Shown here one piece after another: positions 55,269 to 64,000 of a stretch of 64,000 nucleotides of DNA (positions are counted from its first letter, which is position 1; each line of letters opens with the position of its first letter). Location: positions 1 to 64,000 of the forward strand of contig CANQEV010000001.1 in the NCBI GenBank assembly GCA_947595925.1, in the 5' to 3' direction. The translations under genes and the position numbers were made by a program. Source of the stretch: an uncultured Acetatifactor sp. Its GTDB lineage: Bacteria > Bacillota > Clostridia > Lachnospirales > Lachnospiraceae. The notes beneath the pieces were generated by a model that saw only the letters and a list, made by a program, of their open reading frames with translations, did no database searches and was not told the origin of the DNA.

Positions 55269-56130
55269 TGATGGTCGTCTTCTCGATCAGTATCAGGTAC
55301 GGAAGACGAATAAATTTCTTAGGGGAATGATTTACGTGGGCCTGGTGATCTGGGCGTTGATTGACCTGTTTCCCATTTACTGGATGTTTACCTTTTCCCT
55401 GAAAAGCAACGAGGAAGTATATGGCTTAAACGTCATGGGACTGCCCAAGGAGTGGCTCTGGTCTAACTACTCCACGGCCATGACCACTGGAAACATGCCC
55501 CAGTATTTCGTAAACAGTCTCATCGTTACGGTGGCGACTATCGTGATTTCACTGATCGCGGCGCTGATGGCTACCTATGCCATAACGCGCATCGTGTGGA
55601 AGGGCAGCTCGCTGATGAACAGCTTTTTCATGCTGGGAATCACCATCCCGATCCATGCGTCCATCGTACCGATTTTCATTACTTTGAGCAAACTGCACAT
55701 GACCAATTCTTACTGGTCCCTGATCATACCCTATTCCGCGTTCTCATTGGCTATGGCAATTTTGATCTGTACGGGATTCATGAACGAAATCCCGAGGGAT
55801 CTGGATGAAGCCGCCTACATTGACGGATGCGGCTTGTGGCAGACGTTTGGCATGATCATCGTTCCGTTGATGAAGCCTGCCCTCGCCACCATCAGCATTT
55901 ACACCTTCCTGCAGTGCTGGAATGAGCTGATGTTTGCCAACGTGTTTATCAGCAAGGATGCCCTGAAGACCCTGCCTGTTGGCATTCAGGCCCTCTCCGG
56001 GCGGCACACCACGGATTGGGGTCCCATTGGCGCGGCGCTTGTCATTGCAACGTTCCCCGTGCTGATCGCCTACGTGTTCATGAGCAAGTCCATTCAGGAG
56101 AGCTTTATCGCAGGCGCTGTGAAGGGTTAA
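55255..56130 (+). CDS. Sugar ABC transporter permease (MalG/UgpE type)
   Basis: This 291-residue protein has six membrane helices, the start WALIDLFPIYWMFTFSLKS, and the coupling loop EIPRDLDEAAYIDGCGLWQTFGMIIVPL. It forms the channel with the preceding permease. The ATPase is not encoded here, so a shared MsmK-like ATPase elsewhere probably powers the importer. GGAGAGGG lies before the ATG at 55255. A strong terminator follows. Confidence 0.93.
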   Translation: MARNNDGRLLDQYQVRKTNKFLRGMIYVGLVIWALIDLFPIYWMFTFSLKSNEEVYGLNVMGLPKEWLWSNYSTAMTTGNMPQYFVNSLIVTVATIVISLIAALMATYAITRIVWKGSSLMNSFFMLGITIPIHASIVPIFITLSKLHMTNSYWSLIIPYSAFSLAMAILICTGFMNEIPRDLDEAAYIDGCGLWQTFGMIIVPLMKPALATISIYTFLQCWNELMFANVFISKDALKTLPVGIQALSGRHTTDWGPIGAALVIATFPVLIAYVFMSKSIQESFIAGAVKG

Positions 56131-56161
56131 GACACTTATGTATAAACTGTTATAAGAAAAA

Positions 56162-56187
56162 AGCGGACCGCAAGGTCTGCTTTTTTT
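56162..56187 (+). terminator. Terminator of the sugar importer operon
   Basis: AGCGGACC (56162-56169) pairs with GGTCTGCT (56174-56181) around a GCAA tetraloop, followed by seven T. Confidence 0.95.
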
Positions 56188-56311
56188 CATGAATTTTTCG
56201 GAACTTTATTGCTGTGTTGCGAAATAGTGGAATATTTGATATAATGAGACTGTTGGGATATGTGCCGTGATGACGGGAACAGGCTGCCATAGGGCGGCGG
56301 GGGTGGATGGA

Positions 56312-58276
56312 ATGACGCGGGAAACCCAGTCGAAGGGCGGGGGTATGGCCCTTATGCGGAAACGAAATACAAAAGGCGGAAAGCGATGGTGGCTCCTGTC
56401 GGACAGTTTGCGGCTGATCGTATTCGCTTTTATTATTGTAATCCTTTTTTCTTTCCTTGCCTCCATCTATTTCCTTGGCAGGAAGGACAGGATGGATCAA
56501 GCCGCCCGGGAGGCCGAGAATCTGCTCAACAGTCTTTCCAACAACATCATGTCGGAAATAGAGAGATACAAATCGCTTTCCCGCCTGGTCATGGTGGACG
56601 ACCGGTTGGTAGCGTTCCTGAGGGCGGAGCCCGAGGAGGTAAATGAGGGCGTGGTCAACAATGCCATCATGGGAATCCGGGAGATCCTGAACGTCACGGT
56701 GAACGTGGATTCCGTCTTTGTCTTCCGGGAGGATGGAAAGTATCTCTCGACAAACCGGGGCGAGTACATGTTCGACTACGAGAGAATGGAGACGGAGGAG
56801 TGGTCGGAGGATATCCTGGACGGCCTGGGACGCGCAGTTATTTCCGTCAATGGGAATAACGCCGTCTTTAAGACCAAGGGAATGTCCGTGGTTACCATTG
56901 GGCGTGCGGTTTACGATCTCCTGACCCAGCAGCGTACGGGCATTATGCTGATGAACATTTCCGACGCCATGCTGGAGCAGACTATCCGCGCCACTAAGAA
57001 TGAAAATGTCTGCATTGTGGACGAGGACGGCAAGTTGCTTGCGGGCAATGCGGATCTTCCGAAGTATTATAGCGCGGAGTTTGCCACGGAGGAAACGTTT
57101 CGCAAAACGGAGAAGATCCCAGGTGGAAGGCGGCTGGTCTCCGGCTGTCGGATTCCGAATACGCCGCTGGTCGTTTTGTGTTATTCGGACATAGATGCAA
57201 AGATCGCTCCCTTTGAGATGGGGTATGTGCTGTTTCTGTTTCTGCTGGTCTTTGTGACGGCCGCATTTGTGGTGGGCGCCTTTGTCACTAAAAACATTAC
57301 GGATCCTGTTTTCGCGCTGACCTCTGCCATGGAGAAAAACCGGGAGGAGGGCAGGCTGGAGAGGCTCAACATGACCACGCCCAGAAATGAGATCGGCATG
57401 TTGAAGGACGTATACAACAATATGATCGATCGCGTGAACGAGCAGACCAGGCGTCTGCTGGAGAAGGAAAAGAACTTGCAGAGGGCGGAAATGCGTGTGC
57501 TCAACGAGCAGATCAAACCTCATTTCCTCTATAATTCCCTGGAGACCATAGGGTATCTTGCACTGGAAGAAGGGGCGGAAAGCGTATATTCCGCGCTGGA
57601 GACGCTGGGAAGCTTCTACAGAAACTTCCTGAGCAAGGGCGACCGGGAGATCCCGCTGGAAAGAGAGGTCAACATCGTGCAGGACTATCTGGCCCTTCAG
57701 AAGCTCCGGTACGGTGAAATCATCGAGGATGAGTATGATTTGGCGGAGGATGCGAAAAAGTGCATTATACCGAAGCTCACCCTGCAGCCTTTGGTGGAGA
57801 ACAGCATCTACCATGGCATCCGTCTGAAGGGAGAGCCGGGAATCATCCGCATTGCTGCCTGGCTGGAAGATGGCATGCTGCACGTCCTGGTGCGGGATAC
57901 CGGCATCGGCATGTCAAAGGAGCAGATTGACAGGATTTTGTCTGCATCCAAGGAGGGGGAGGAAAATGCCGCTGAACAGGCCGACAGCTTCGGACTTTGG
58001 GGGACCATCGAGAGGATCCGATATTTCTGCGACCGGGACGATGTGGTAAGGATTCGCAGCGAAGAAGGCGAGTACACGGAGGTAGAGTTTATCTTCCCGC
58101 CCAATAGGGGAGGGCAGGAATCAGACGAGGTTCAGGAAGCCGGATCGGAGAGGGAAGCCGGACTAAAGAGAGAAACTGGATCAAAGAGAGAAGCCGGACC
58201 GGAGAGGAAAATCGGATCGGCTAGGGAAAATGAACCGGAAAAGAAAACTGGGTCAGAGAGGAAAACGGGGGGGTGA
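56312..58276 (+). CDS. YesM-type sensor histidine kinase with repetitive C-terminal tail
   Basis: This protein of about 654 residues has one N-terminal membrane helix, an outer dCache-like domain of about 270 residues, a second helix with a HAMP segment (KNITDPVFALTSAMEKN), the His_kinase motif QIKPHFLYNSLETI with the phospho-acceptor His, and an ATPase domain (LQPLVENSIYHGI, VRDTGIGM). After the catalytic domain, 58139-58264 encodes seven copies of a six-residue charged unit such as AGSERE. The start is uncertain: GTG 56267, ATG 56312 (GGTGG upstream) and ATG 56345 are all possible. Together with the next gene it should control the sugar importer. Confidence 0.9.
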   Translation: MTRETQSKGGGMALMRKRNTKGGKRWWLLSDSLRLIVFAFIIVILFSFLASIYFLGRKDRMDQAAREAENLLNSLSNNIMSEIERYKSLSRLVMVDDRLVAFLRAEPEEVNEGVVNNAIMGIREILNVTVNVDSVFVFREDGKYLSTNRGEYMFDYERMETEEWSEDILDGLGRAVISVNGNNAVFKTKGMSVVTIGRAVYDLLTQQRTGIMLMNISDAMLEQTIRATKNENVCIVDEDGKLLAGNADLPKYYSAEFATEETFRKTEKIPGGRRLVSGCRIPNTPLVVLCYSDIDAKIAPFEMGYVLFLFLLVFVTAAFVVGAFVTKNITDPVFALTSAMEKNREEGRLERLNMTTPRNEIGMLKDVYNNMIDRVNEQTRRLLEKEKNLQRAEMRVLNEQIKPHFLYNSLETIGYLALEEGAESVYSALETLGSFYRNFLSKGDREIPLEREVNIVQDYLALQKLRYGEIIEDEYDLAEDAKKCIIPKLTLQPLVENSIYHGIRLKGEPGIIRIAAWLEDGMLHVLVRDTGIGMSKEQIDRILSASKEGEENAAEQADSFGLWGTIERIRYFCDRDDVVRIRSEEGEYTEVEFIFPPNRGGQESDEVQEAGSEREAGLKRETGSKREAGPERKIGSARENEPEKKTGSERKTGG

Positions 58277-58277
58277 C

Positions 58278-59042
58278 ATGAGAAAATACAGAGTGATGCT
58301 CATAGATGACGAACAATCAGCGCGGCGTCTCATGCGCGCCTCCGTCGATTGGGAAAGCCTGAATATGGAAGTGGTCGGGGAGGCGGCCAGCGGCATAGAG
58401 GCGATCAACGTGATCGACGATATGAGACCGGACATTGCCTTTGTGGACATTTCCATGCCTTTTATGAACGGCATTGAATTTACGGAGGTGGCAACGGCCA
58501 GATATCCGGACCTTATCATCATTATCATGACCGCCATCGATCAGTTTGAATATGCCAGAAAATGCGTGAGCCTGCCTGTGTTTGAGTACATGCTGAAACC
58601 CATGGTGCGCTCCGAGATCATGGAGGTTTTGATAAAAGCCAGGCAGAAGCTGGACGAGACGGTGAACCTTGCGGAGGAGGCGGCCGCAGAGGCGGCGCCG
58701 GATCAGGAGATGAGGGAGGACACCGTTTCCCAGATCAAAAAGTATATCGACGACAACTATACGGACGCCAAGATCAATCTGACTTCCGTGGCGGAGCAGT
58801 TCGGCTTCAGCGCCAGCTATCTGAGCAGAAAATTCAAACAGGAGACGGGGAAAAATTTTGTGGAGTACCTTACGGAATGCAGAATGGAGAAGGCCATCCT
58901 GCTGGCGGAGAACAAATGGAAGATGTTCCAGACCTCTGCGGAGGTAGGGATCCCCGACCCCAACTATTTCGGGAGGTGTTTTAAGAAATATACCGGCATG
59001 AGCTATTCCGACTATGTGGCGGCCCGGGGCAGGAAAGAATAA
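58278..59042 (+). CDS. YesN-type response regulator with AraC DNA-binding domain
   Basis: This 254-residue protein has a receiver domain (IDDEQSARR, phospho-acceptor Asp in IAFVDISMPFMNG, Lys in EYMLKPM) and a C-terminal AraC-type helix-turn-helix pair (INLTSVAEQFGFSASYLSRKFKQETGKNF, then VGIPDPNYFGRCFKKYTGMSYSDY). It starts one base after the kinase stop. YesN-like regulators activate adjacent sugar-uptake genes, so the importer at 52.9-56.1 kb is the expected target. Confidence 0.93.
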   Translation: MRKYRVMLIDDEQSARRLMRASVDWESLNMEVVGEAASGIEAINVIDDMRPDIAFVDISMPFMNGIEFTEVATARYPDLIIIIMTAIDQFEYARKCVSLPVFEYMLKPMVRSEIMEVLIKARQKLDETVNLAEEAAAEAAPDQEMREDTVSQIKKYIDDNYTDAKINLTSVAEQFGFSASYLSRKFKQETGKNFVEYLTECRMEKAILLAENKWKMFQTSAEVGIPDPNYFGRCFKKYTGMSYSDYVAARGRKE

Positions 59043-59074
59043 GTCCGAAGCGCGTAAGCCTTCGTCAAAATCAC

Positions 59075-59104
59075 GAAGACCCTTGAACAAGGTCTTCTTT
59101 TTTT
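59075..59104 (+). terminator. Terminator after the YesM/YesN pair
   Basis: GAAGACC (59075-59081) pairs with GGTCTTC (59091-59097), followed by a run of eight T. Confidence 0.92.
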
Positions 59105-59119
59105 GTGGGTTTTCCCATC

Positions 59120-59148
59120 TTGCTTTTCTAAAAGGGGTGTGTTAGAAT
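59120..59148 (+). promoter_or_regulatory. Promoter of the ACT-hom-lysC operon
   Basis: TTGCTT (59120-59125) and TAGAAT (59143-59148) with 17 bases between. Confidence 0.6.
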
Positions 59149-59205
59149 ATCTTTCGTTGACACACATTTGTCTTTCTCACGAACACATTCAAGGAGGATC
59201 CGGAA

Positions 59206-59652
59206 GTGCAGGGAAAGGACAGCGGGTATTATGTGGTCCGCAAGAAGGCGGTTCCCGAGGTGCTTCTGAAAGTGGTGGAGGCAAAAAGGCTTGTGGAATC
59301 GGAGAAGGCGCCGACGATCCAGGAGGCGGTGGACGCCGTGGGGATCAGCAGGAGTTCCTTCTACAAGTATAAGGACGATATTTTTGAGTTTCACGAGAAC
59401 GCCAAGGGCACGACGGTGACGCTCACCTTTCAGATGGACGACAAGCCGGGGATCCTGGCGGACGTGCTGAAATATGTGGCGCAGTGCGGGGCAAACATTC
59501 TGACGATCCATCAGAGCATCCCCATCGGGGGGATGGCCTCGCTGACGCTGAGCATCCAGATCCTGGAGACTACGGAGGACATCTCCGGCATGCTGGAACA
59601 GCTGGAGCGGGCTCCCGGCGTGCATCATGTGAAGATCCTGTCGAAGGAGTGA
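59206..59652 (+). CDS. ACT-domain protein (UPF0735/PheB-like)
   Basis: This 148-residue protein has an N-terminal helix-turn-helix-like part (PTIQEAVDAVGISRSSFYKYKDDIFEF) and a C-terminal ACT domain (VTLTFQMDDKPGILADVLKYVAQCGANILTIHQ). It starts with GTG at 59206 after AAGGAGG. In Firmicutes it often sits next to homoserine dehydrogenase, as here (64-base gap). A role as an amino-acid sensor regulating threonine or aspartate-family synthesis is inferred. Confidence 0.88.
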   Translation: MQGKDSGYYVVRKKAVPEVLLKVVEAKRLVESEKAPTIQEAVDAVGISRSSFYKYKDDIFEFHENAKGTTVTLTFQMDDKPGILADVLKYVAQCGANILTIHQSIPIGGMASLTLSIQILETTEDISGMLEQLERAPGVHHVKILSKE

Positions 59653-59716
59653 AGTCTGGGGCCGAGAAGAAGGTTGTCCTTAATTGACATAGAGAAAACG
59701 GAGAGGAAAAAAGAGT

Positions 59717-60931
59717 ATGATAAAGGTTGCAGTTTTGGGCTATGGCACCGTGGGGAGCGGTGTGGTGGAAGTGATCGAGAAGAATCAGGCGATGGTGAAC
59801 AAAAAGGCCGGAGAGGAACTGGAAATCGCCTATATCCTGGATCTTCGCGAGTTCCCCGGGGACCCTTATGAGGATAAGGTGGTACACGATGTGAACGTCA
59901 TCCTGGAGGATCCGGACGTGAAGATCGTCTGCGAGACCATGGGGGGAGTCGGCGCCGCTTATCAGTTTACAAAGGCGGCCCTGGAGAGGGGAAAGAGCGT
60001 CTGCACCTCCAATAAGGAGCTGGTTGCAAAGTACGGGCCGGAGCTCTTGCAGACCGCCAGGGAGCACGCCTGCAACTATCTCTTTGAGGCCAGCGTAGGC
60101 GGCGGCATCCCCATCATCCGCCCTTTGAATTACTCGTTGACTTCGGAGAAGATCGAGGCCATTACCGGTATCCTGAACGGGACGACGAACTATATCCTGA
60201 CAAAGATGGAGCGGGAGGGCGCGGACTTTGACGAAGTGTTGAAAAAAGCCCAGGAAAAGGGATATGCGGAGAGGAATCCCGAGGCGGACGTGGAGGGTCA
60301 CGACGCCTGTCGCAAGATCGCCATCCTTTCCTCCCTGATGATGGGCAAAAACGTGGACAGTGAAAAGATCAAGACGGAGGGGATCACGAAGATCACGCCT
60401 GCGGATTTTGAATACGCGAAGGCGTCGGGCAGGACCATCAAGCTGCTTGCCAGGGCGAAGGCCCTGGATGAGAACACCCTGCAGGCCATGGTGGCCCCCG
60501 CCATGATCAGCAGAGAAAATCCCCTCGCCATGGTGAACGACGTGTTCAACGCGGTTCTGGTGACCGGCAATATGCTGGGAGATTCCATGTATTACGGGAG
60601 AGGCGCGGGGAAACTTCCCACTGCCAGCGCCGTGGTTTCCGACGTGATCGACTGCGCAAGACACCAAGGGAAAGTGATCATGTGTTTTTGGGATAAGGAG
60701 GAGGCCGTCCTGGCGGACTCTTCCAAGAGTGCCTCCGCGTTTTATCTGCGTGCGAAAGCCGGAAGCCAGGAGGCGGTAAAGGCGGTCATTCCCGGCGGCA
60801 GGATCCTGGAGCTCCCCGGAAGGGACGAGGATTTCGCTTACTTTACGCCTGTCCTGGAAGAGGGGGCGTTTGAAAAGATCTGCGAGGGGCTTGGAGACCT
60901 GATTCTTGGCAGAATCCGGCTGGACGCATAG
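59717..60931 (+). CDS. hom: Homoserine dehydrogenase
   Basis: This 404-residue enzyme reduces aspartate semialdehyde to homoserine. It has the NAD(P)-binding GYGTVGSGVVEVIEKN, the core CTSNKELVAKYGPEL, FEASVGGGIPII, GILNGTTNYILTKM and the catalytic Lys region near NPEADVEGHDACRKIAIL. The C-terminal part (about 320-404) is a small regulatory-like domain without a complete ACT motif. AGGAAAAAAGAGT precedes the ATG. It is followed by aspartokinase after 41 bases. Confidence 0.96.
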   Translation: MIKVAVLGYGTVGSGVVEVIEKNQAMVNKKAGEELEIAYILDLREFPGDPYEDKVVHDVNVILEDPDVKIVCETMGGVGAAYQFTKAALERGKSVCTSNKELVAKYGPELLQTAREHACNYLFEASVGGGIPIIRPLNYSLTSEKIEAITGILNGTTNYILTKMEREGADFDEVLKKAQEKGYAERNPEADVEGHDACRKIAILSSLMMGKNVDSEKIKTEGITKITPADFEYAKASGRTIKLLARAKALDENTLQAMVAPAMISRENPLAMVNDVFNAVLVTGNMLGDSMYYGRGAGKLPTASAVVSDVIDCARHQGKVIMCFWDKEEAVLADSSKSASAFYLRAKAGSQEAVKAVIPGGRILELPGRDEDFAYFTPVLEEGAFEKICEGLGDLILGRIRLDA

Positions 60932-60972
60932 ACTATTAGTGTAAAATACGAATAGATTGAGGAGAAAATGAT

Positions 60973-62292
60973 ATGTCTAAGGTGGTAAAATTCGGTGGCA
61001 GTTCCCTTGCGAGCGCGGAACAGTTCCAAAAGGTGGGAAAGATCATTCAGGCGGATCCGGAGAGAAGATACGTGGTTCCGTCCGCGCCGGGCAAGCGGTC
61101 TAAGAATGATACCAAGGTGACGGATATGCTGTATGCCTGCTATGACCTGGCGGAAAAGGATCAGGATTTTGGCGCTGTTCTCGACCAGATCAAGGCGCGT
61201 TATCAGGAGATCATAGACGGGCTGGGCCTGAAGCTCTCCCTGGATAAGGAATTCAAGACGATCCAGCAGCGGTTTTCGGAAAAGGCCGGAAGGGATTACG
61301 CCGCGTCCCGGGGAGAATATCTGAACGGCATCGTCATGGCGGACTATCTGGGCTTTGACTTTATTGACGCGGCCACGGTCATCTTTTTCGACGAGGAGGG
61401 CAATTTTGACGGGGATACCACGGACAGGATCCTTTCCGAGAAACTTGCCGAGTGCCAGCGGGCGGTGATTCCCGGGTTTTACGGCGCGCTTCCGGACGGC
61501 AGGATCAAGACCTTTTCCCGGGGCGGGTCGGATGTCACGGGTTCCATTGTCGCGAAGGCGGCGAAAGTGGACGTATATGAGAACTGGACGGACGTGTCCG
61601 GCTTTATGATCGCGGATCCCCGGATCATTGCAAATCCTGCGGGAATTGAGGTTATCACTTACAGGGAGCTCCGGGAGCTGTCCTATATGGGGGCCGGCGT
61701 ACTCCATGAAGACGCCATCTTCCCGGTCCGGCAGCAGGGCATCCCGATCAACATCCGCAACACCAACGCGCCGGAGGATAACGGCACCTGGATCGTGGGA
61801 AGCACCTGCCAGAAGTCCAAGTACGTGATCACCGGCATCGCCGGAAAGAAAGGCTTCTGCGCCATCAATATTGAAAAGGATAAAATGAACTCTGAGATCG
61901 GGTTTGGCAGGAGGGTGCTCCAGGCTTTTGAGGAGAATGGAATTTCCTTCGAGCACGTGCCTTCCGGCATCGATACCATGACGGTGTTCGTCCATCAGGA
62001 CGAGTTTATGCACAAGGAGCAGAAGGTGGTGTCCGCTATCAACCGTCTGACAAAGCCGGACACCATCGATATCGAGTCGGATCTGGCCCTGATCGCGGTG
62101 GTGGGACGGGGCATGAAGTCCACCCGGGGAACCGCCGGACGAATCTTTTCCGCGCTGGCCCACGCCAACGTGAACGTGAAGATGATCGACCAGGGATCTT
62201 CGGAGCTTAACATTATCATCGGCGTGGAAAACGCAGATTTTGAGACGGCTATCAAGGCAATCTACGATATTTTTGTTCTCACGGCTTTATAA
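60973..62292 (+). CDS. Aspartokinase
   Basis: This 439-residue enzyme phosphorylates aspartate, the first step to lysine, threonine and methionine. The ATP site KFGGSSLA (6-13), FSRGGSDVTGSIVAKAA, and ENWTDVSGFMIADPR are conserved; residues about 285-439 form two ACT domains (GKKGFCAINIEKDKMNSEIGF, and LIAVVGRGMKSTRGTAGRIF) for feedback control. The monofunctional, ThrA-like type is common in Clostridia. GAGGAGAAAATGAT precedes the ATG. It is co-transcribed with hom. Confidence 0.95.
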   Translation: MSKVVKFGGSSLASAEQFQKVGKIIQADPERRYVVPSAPGKRSKNDTKVTDMLYACYDLAEKDQDFGAVLDQIKARYQEIIDGLGLKLSLDKEFKTIQQRFSEKAGRDYAASRGEYLNGIVMADYLGFDFIDAATVIFFDEEGNFDGDTTDRILSEKLAECQRAVIPGFYGALPDGRIKTFSRGGSDVTGSIVAKAAKVDVYENWTDVSGFMIADPRIIANPAGIEVITYRELRELSYMGAGVLHEDAIFPVRQQGIPINIRNTNAPEDNGTWIVGSTCQKSKYVITGIAGKKGFCAINIEKDKMNSEIGFGRRVLQAFEENGISFEHVPSGIDTMTVFVHQDEFMHKEQKVVSAINRLTKPDTIDIESDLALIAVVGRGMKSTRGTAGRIFSALAHANVNVKMIDQGSSELNIIIGVENADFETAIKAIYDIFVLTAL

Positions 62293-62325
62293 TGGCAGAA
62301 CAGCGAGAGATAAGGGGGTACGGAT

Positions 62326-63831
62326 ATGCTGTTTAACTCATATGTGTTTATATTCGTGTTTCTGCCCGCTGCCCTGATAGGATATTTTTTGCTGAACCAT
62401 TTCAAATGTTACCGTGGAGGCAAGTTTTTTCTTGTCGCGATGTCCTTGTGGTTCTATGCTTATTTTCATGTTTCTTACCTCTGGATCCTGTTGTGCAGCA
62501 TCTGCGTCAATTATATTTGTCATCTGTTGATGCTGCAAAGACGCCATGTAAGACTGACTGCCACTCTAGGGATCTGCCTGAATATCGGGATCTTGTTTTA
62601 CTTTAAATATTTCAATTTTGTAATGGAAAACCTGGATCGTATCTTTCGAGCCGGGTTTACTTTTGCGGAAGTGCTGCTTCCCTTGGGAATCAGTTTTTTT
62701 ACCTTCCAGCAGATCGCATTTCTGGTGGATACGGCTAAGGGAACGGTTGAGAGGCAGAGCTTTTTGGATTATGCTTTGTTTGTGACTTTTTTCCCGCAGC
62801 TGATCGCCGGACCGATAGTCAGTCACGAGGAAATGCTGCCCCAGTTTAAGGATCCTGCGAGGAAACGGCTCTCAGCGGAAAACGTTTATTGGGGACTGCG
62901 TATTTTTATACTTGGACTGGCGAAAAAAGTATTGCTGGCGGATATCTTTGGACAGGCGGTCAACTGGGGATTTCAAAATTATACCGTCCTGGACGGGCTC
63001 AATACGTTTCTGACGGCGCTGTTTTACACGTTGCAGCTTTATTTTGACTTCAGCGGTTATTGCGACATGGCCAGAGGGATCGGATATCTGTTCCAGATCC
63101 AGCTTCCCGTCAATTTCCTGTCTCCTTATAAATCTGCAAATATTCTGGAATTCTGGGAGAGGTGGCATATTACCCTGACGCGTTTTTTCACCAGGTATGT
63201 ATATATTCCCCTGGGTGGGAGCAGAAAGGGGAGTCTGCGAACCTATCTCAACGTCTTCCTTGTGTTCTGTATCAGCGGAATCTGGCACGGAGCGGGCTGG
63301 ACCTTCCTGGTGTGGGGGATGCTCCACGGCGGCCTGTCCGTGCTGACCCGTATGTGGCACCGTGGAAAACAGAAATTGCTTTCGGCAGGCTCTCTCCAAA
63401 TATTTTTTGAAAAAAGAGTGGTAAAGAAACTTTTGAGAGGGATCAGCGTTATCCTTACTTTCCTCTTTTTTATCGCAAGCCTGGTTGTATTTCGGGCGGA
63501 CTCACTGACGCAGGCCGGATATATGTTGAAAAACATGTTCTCCCTGAGCGGCAGATCTGTCTATTTGGAATTTACTGGCTTTTTCCAGGTGCCTGAACTA
63601 TGGTATGCCGTGAAACTGCTGAACCTGGATCTGTTTCCTGGTGGAGCGTATTATTGCATGGCGGTGTTTTTGATCGTGTCACTGGTTCTGATCTTTTGCT
63701 GCAGAAACCTCTATGAGAGTGAAAAAAAGAGCCGTCCCGGAATTTTTGGAACCTGCTGTTTGTCGGTGCTGGCGGTATGGTGCGTGGTATCCTTGTCGGG
63801 AGTCAGCACGTTTCTGTATTTTAATTTCTGA
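62326..63831 (+). CDS. MBOAT-family membrane O-acyltransferase, second copy
   Basis: This 501-residue protein is a paralogue of the 19905-21365 product: MLFNSYVFIFVFLPAALIGY at the start, FFPQLIAGPIVSHEEM, LQLYFDFSGYCDMARGIGY, EFWERWHITLTRFFTRYVYIPLGG, and the active-site SGIWHGAGWTF with MLHGG. It would transfer acyl groups to an extracellular glycan. GATAAGGGGGTACGG precedes the ATG. The partner SGNH gene begins 35 bases after its stop. Confidence 0.92.
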   Translation: MLFNSYVFIFVFLPAALIGYFLLNHFKCYRGGKFFLVAMSLWFYAYFHVSYLWILLCSICVNYICHLLMLQRRHVRLTATLGICLNIGILFYFKYFNFVMENLDRIFRAGFTFAEVLLPLGISFFTFQQIAFLVDTAKGTVERQSFLDYALFVTFFPQLIAGPIVSHEEMLPQFKDPARKRLSAENVYWGLRIFILGLAKKVLLADIFGQAVNWGFQNYTVLDGLNTFLTALFYTLQLYFDFSGYCDMARGIGYLFQIQLPVNFLSPYKSANILEFWERWHITLTRFFTRYVYIPLGGSRKGSLRTYLNVFLVFCISGIWHGAGWTFLVWGMLHGGLSVLTRMWHRGKQKLLSAGSLQIFFEKRVVKKLLRGISVILTFLFFIASLVVFRADSLTQAGYMLKNMFSLSGRSVYLEFTGFFQVPELWYAVKLLNLDLFPGGAYYCMAVFLIVSLVLIFCCRNLYESEKKSRPGIFGTCCLSVLAVWCVVSLSGVSTFLYFNF

Positions 63832-63866
63832 CGGGTAATTTCGGGCGTGAGGAGTGTGATCGCGTA

Positions 63867-64000
63867 ATGAATAAAAGATATGGAAGGCATATCGCTATTC
63901 TGTTGTTCCTGGTTCTTGGGATGCTGGTCGGAGCGGCATCTCTCGTTGCCGTGGTGGATCCGTTTTTCCTTTATCATAAACCGCTGCAAGGCTTATATTA
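63867..64000 (+). CDS. SGNH-like partner of the second MBOAT, N-terminal part (cut by window end)
   Basis: The 44 visible codons give MNKRYGRHIAILLFLVLGML..., with one membrane helix (about 8-30) and then VVDPFFLYHKPLQGLY, matching IDPFLHYHEPLSFLEY of the 21400-22452 protein. It is therefore the second copy of the same partner protein. GTGAGGAGTG precedes the ATG at 63867. The rest lies outside the window. Confidence 0.8.
   Translation, partial: MNKRYGRHIAILLFLVLGMLVGAASLVAVVDPFFLYHKPLQGLY

Noticed and set aside
56150-57883. A 577-codon open frame antisense to the YesM-type kinase.
   Set aside because: It has no ribosome site and no recognisable motif, while the plus strand shows a full kinase.

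Overview
The window is a 64 kb stretch of a GC-rich Clostridia chromosome, most likely a gut Lachnospiraceae. The reasons are AGGAGG-type ribosome binding sites, many Firmicutes families (DUF1700, DUF6171, DUF1653, UPF0735-like ACT protein, YesM/YesN two-component pair), a T-box leader, a clostridial-type cellobiose phosphorylase and a SufC/SufBD pair. There are no phage genes, CRISPR arrays or insertion sequences. The species call is inference; the family-level calls rest on visible motifs.

Layout. 1-4.9 kb: end of a phosphate operon (pstC, pstA, pstB, phoU) followed by its own PhoB/PhoR-like pair. 4.9-6.6 kb (minus): SufC with one SufB/SufD-like protein. 7-9.4 kb: chemotaxis receptor, an intergenic repeat, tRNA-Arg and a small Cys-rich protein. 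9.5-13.2 kb (minus): an unknown protein with C-terminal repeats and a GH94 cellobiose phosphorylase. 13.4-17.0 kb: small proteins, an RlmL-type methyltransferase, an XTP/dITP pyrophosphatase and a phosphodiesterase. 17.0-19.5 kb: an RNA-plus-protein locus (below). 19.5-22.5 kb: tRNA-Pro and an MBOAT/SGNH O-acylation pair; a second pair begins at 62.3 kb and runs off the end. 22.5-34.8 kb: hydrolase, ECF sigma/anti-sigma, MATE pump, and a two-component/lipoprotein/ABC transporter cluster. 35-42.4 kb: PepT with a repeat-rich extension, secreted proteins and lipoproteins, a frameshifted solute-binding lipoprotein, and a T-box upstream of an Fe-S protein. 42.5-51.8 kb: an HD-GYP sensor, small proteins, a nucleotidase, an SfsA-MutY fusion and glyA. 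52-59 kb: a sugar ABC importer with YesM/YesN regulators. 59-62.3 kb: ACT protein, homoserine dehydrogenase and aspartokinase.

The most unusual locus is at 17.08-19.47 kb. A TTGACG-N17-TATCCT promoter overlaps a perfect palindrome. It precedes an RNA in which a complete tRNA-like fold is circularly permuted: T arm first, the acceptor stem closed by a 4-nt loop, then the D arm, with the ends leaving through the anticodon stem into a long terminal helix. This is the architecture known from bacterial Y RNAs of the YrlA type. A second, minimal hairpin follows directly and repeats the internal-loop motif (AGCTA opposite GATNAC) and the 8-bp inner helix, without the tRNA module. The next gene is not a Ro60/Rsr (TROVE) gene; it encodes a 693-residue protein with a helical N-terminal part and a TerD-like C-terminal domain. 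I read this as a candidate RNA-guided or RNA-gated TerD stress system with two tandem Y-like RNAs.
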